Shown here in pieces: positions 43,266 to 43,458 of a DNA stretch of 43,458 nt (position 1 is its first letter; each line of letters begins with the position of its first letter). The notes beneath the pieces are model-generated. The model saw nothing but the letters and a program-made list of their open reading frames with translations. It was not told the DNA's origin and searched no databases. Where the stretch lies: positions 1 to 43,458 of the forward strand of contig CALBTT010000127.1 in assembly GCA_937967645.1 (NCBI GenBank), written 5' to 3'. The stretch comes from an uncultured Zoogloea sp. GTDB taxonomy: Bacteria > Pseudomonadota > Gammaproteobacteria > Burkholderiales > Rhodocyclaceae. Made by a program: the position numbers and the translations under genes.

Positions 43266-43336
43266 AAGGCCCGCGGTGATGGACCAACGTCCAAGGGCGA
43301 CGGAAGTCGCACCTACAAGAAAAGGAACCGACCACC

Positions 43337-43458
43337 ATGAGTTACCAATGGAACTGGGGCATCTTCCTGAGCCCCGCGGCCTCCGGTGACGGAAGCTATC
43401 TCAGCTGGATGCTGTCCGGCCTGCAGACCACGATCCTGCTGTCCCTCTCCGCCTGGCT
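43337..43458 (+). CDS. gltJ: Glutamate/aspartate ABC transporter permease, 5' part only
   Basis: The frame MSYQWNWGIFLSPAAS continues through GDGSYLSWMLSGLQTTILLS to the window end (40 codons). MxYxWNWGIFL and WMLSGLQTTILLSL are typical N-termini of GltJ-type HisM-family permeases, the latter being the first membrane helix. AAAAGGAACCG precedes the ATG. It continues the gltI-porin-ansB operon, with the REP element in the spacer. Confidence 0.85.
   Translation, partial: MSYQWNWGIFLSPAASGDGSYLSWMLSGLQTTILLSLSAW

Noticed and set aside
40319..43312. A 997-codon minus-strand frame across the gltI-porin-ansB genes
   Set aside because: It is a mirror of three well-recognised plus-strand genes, is Gly/Val/Ala-rich, and starts inside a REP element.

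Overview
The window is about 43.4 kb of GC-rich chromosome from a Gram-negative, respiring proteobacterium. Several traits point to a betaproteobacterium of the Rhodocyclales type (Azospira/Thauera/Azoarcus-like): general porins of the betaproteobacterial kind, an aco cluster with acoX, many c-type cytochromes, tandem YceI proteins, and heavy use of sigma-54 promoters. The genus is an inference. Bases 1-45 are not biological. They read as an Illumina P7 index primer (end of the flow-cell sequence, an 8-nt index, then the read-2 adapter), so the real contig starts at base 46.

Layout. (1) 46-4637, minus strand: a three-gene operon for a large diheme c-type cytochrome, a lipoprotein and a monoheme protein cut off by the contig end; its function is unknown. 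(2) 4811-9270: a LysR regulator facing a plus-strand module of an NmrA/QOR2-like reductase, a DODA-type dioxygenase, a cytochrome b561 and two YceI proteins. (3) 9271-10720: a spacer with a minus-facing intrinsic terminator and a possible 40-residue ORF, then an acyltransferase. (4) 10731-17214, minus: acoX-acoA-acoB-acoC-lipA-thiS-thiG, which is acetoin dehydrogenase plus genes that make two of its cofactors; acoR (sigma-54 activator) faces it. (5) 19727-23598, minus: porin, divergent PQQ-dependent alcohol dehydrogenase, c-type cytochrome and a tiny heptad-repeat ORF. (6) thiC, then a LuxR-type regulator with a TSUP permease. (7) aspA-dctA. (8) Iron uptake: TonB receptor and PepSY reductase behind a Fur-like box. 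(9) DUF6394 protein and a K+ channel with RCK domains, HD-GYP/hemerythrin, VanZ-like protein, lipoprotein and pyrC. (10) 40049-43458: gltI, porin, periplasmic asparaginase and the start of gltJ.

How the parts fit. Two regulons can be read from the DNA. A GAGACA-N2-TGTCTC inverted repeat lies upstream of sigma-54 promoters at both acoX and the porin/PQQ-dehydrogenase operon. AcoR, or a relative, probably turns on periplasmic alcohol (possibly 2,3-butanediol) oxidation together with acetoin cleavage. A second repeat, TTCGG-N4-CCGAA (the AauR-type operator known from Pseudomonas), lies upstream of sigma-54 promoters at both aspA-dctA and gltI-porin-ansB-gltJ. This makes an acidic amino acid regulon: asparagine and glutamine are deamidated in the periplasm, aspartate and glutamate are imported, and aspartate is split to fumarate and ammonia.

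Three copies of a REP-like palindrome (about 70 bp) punctuate the region. I saw no tRNA, rRNA, insertion sequence or CRISPR array.
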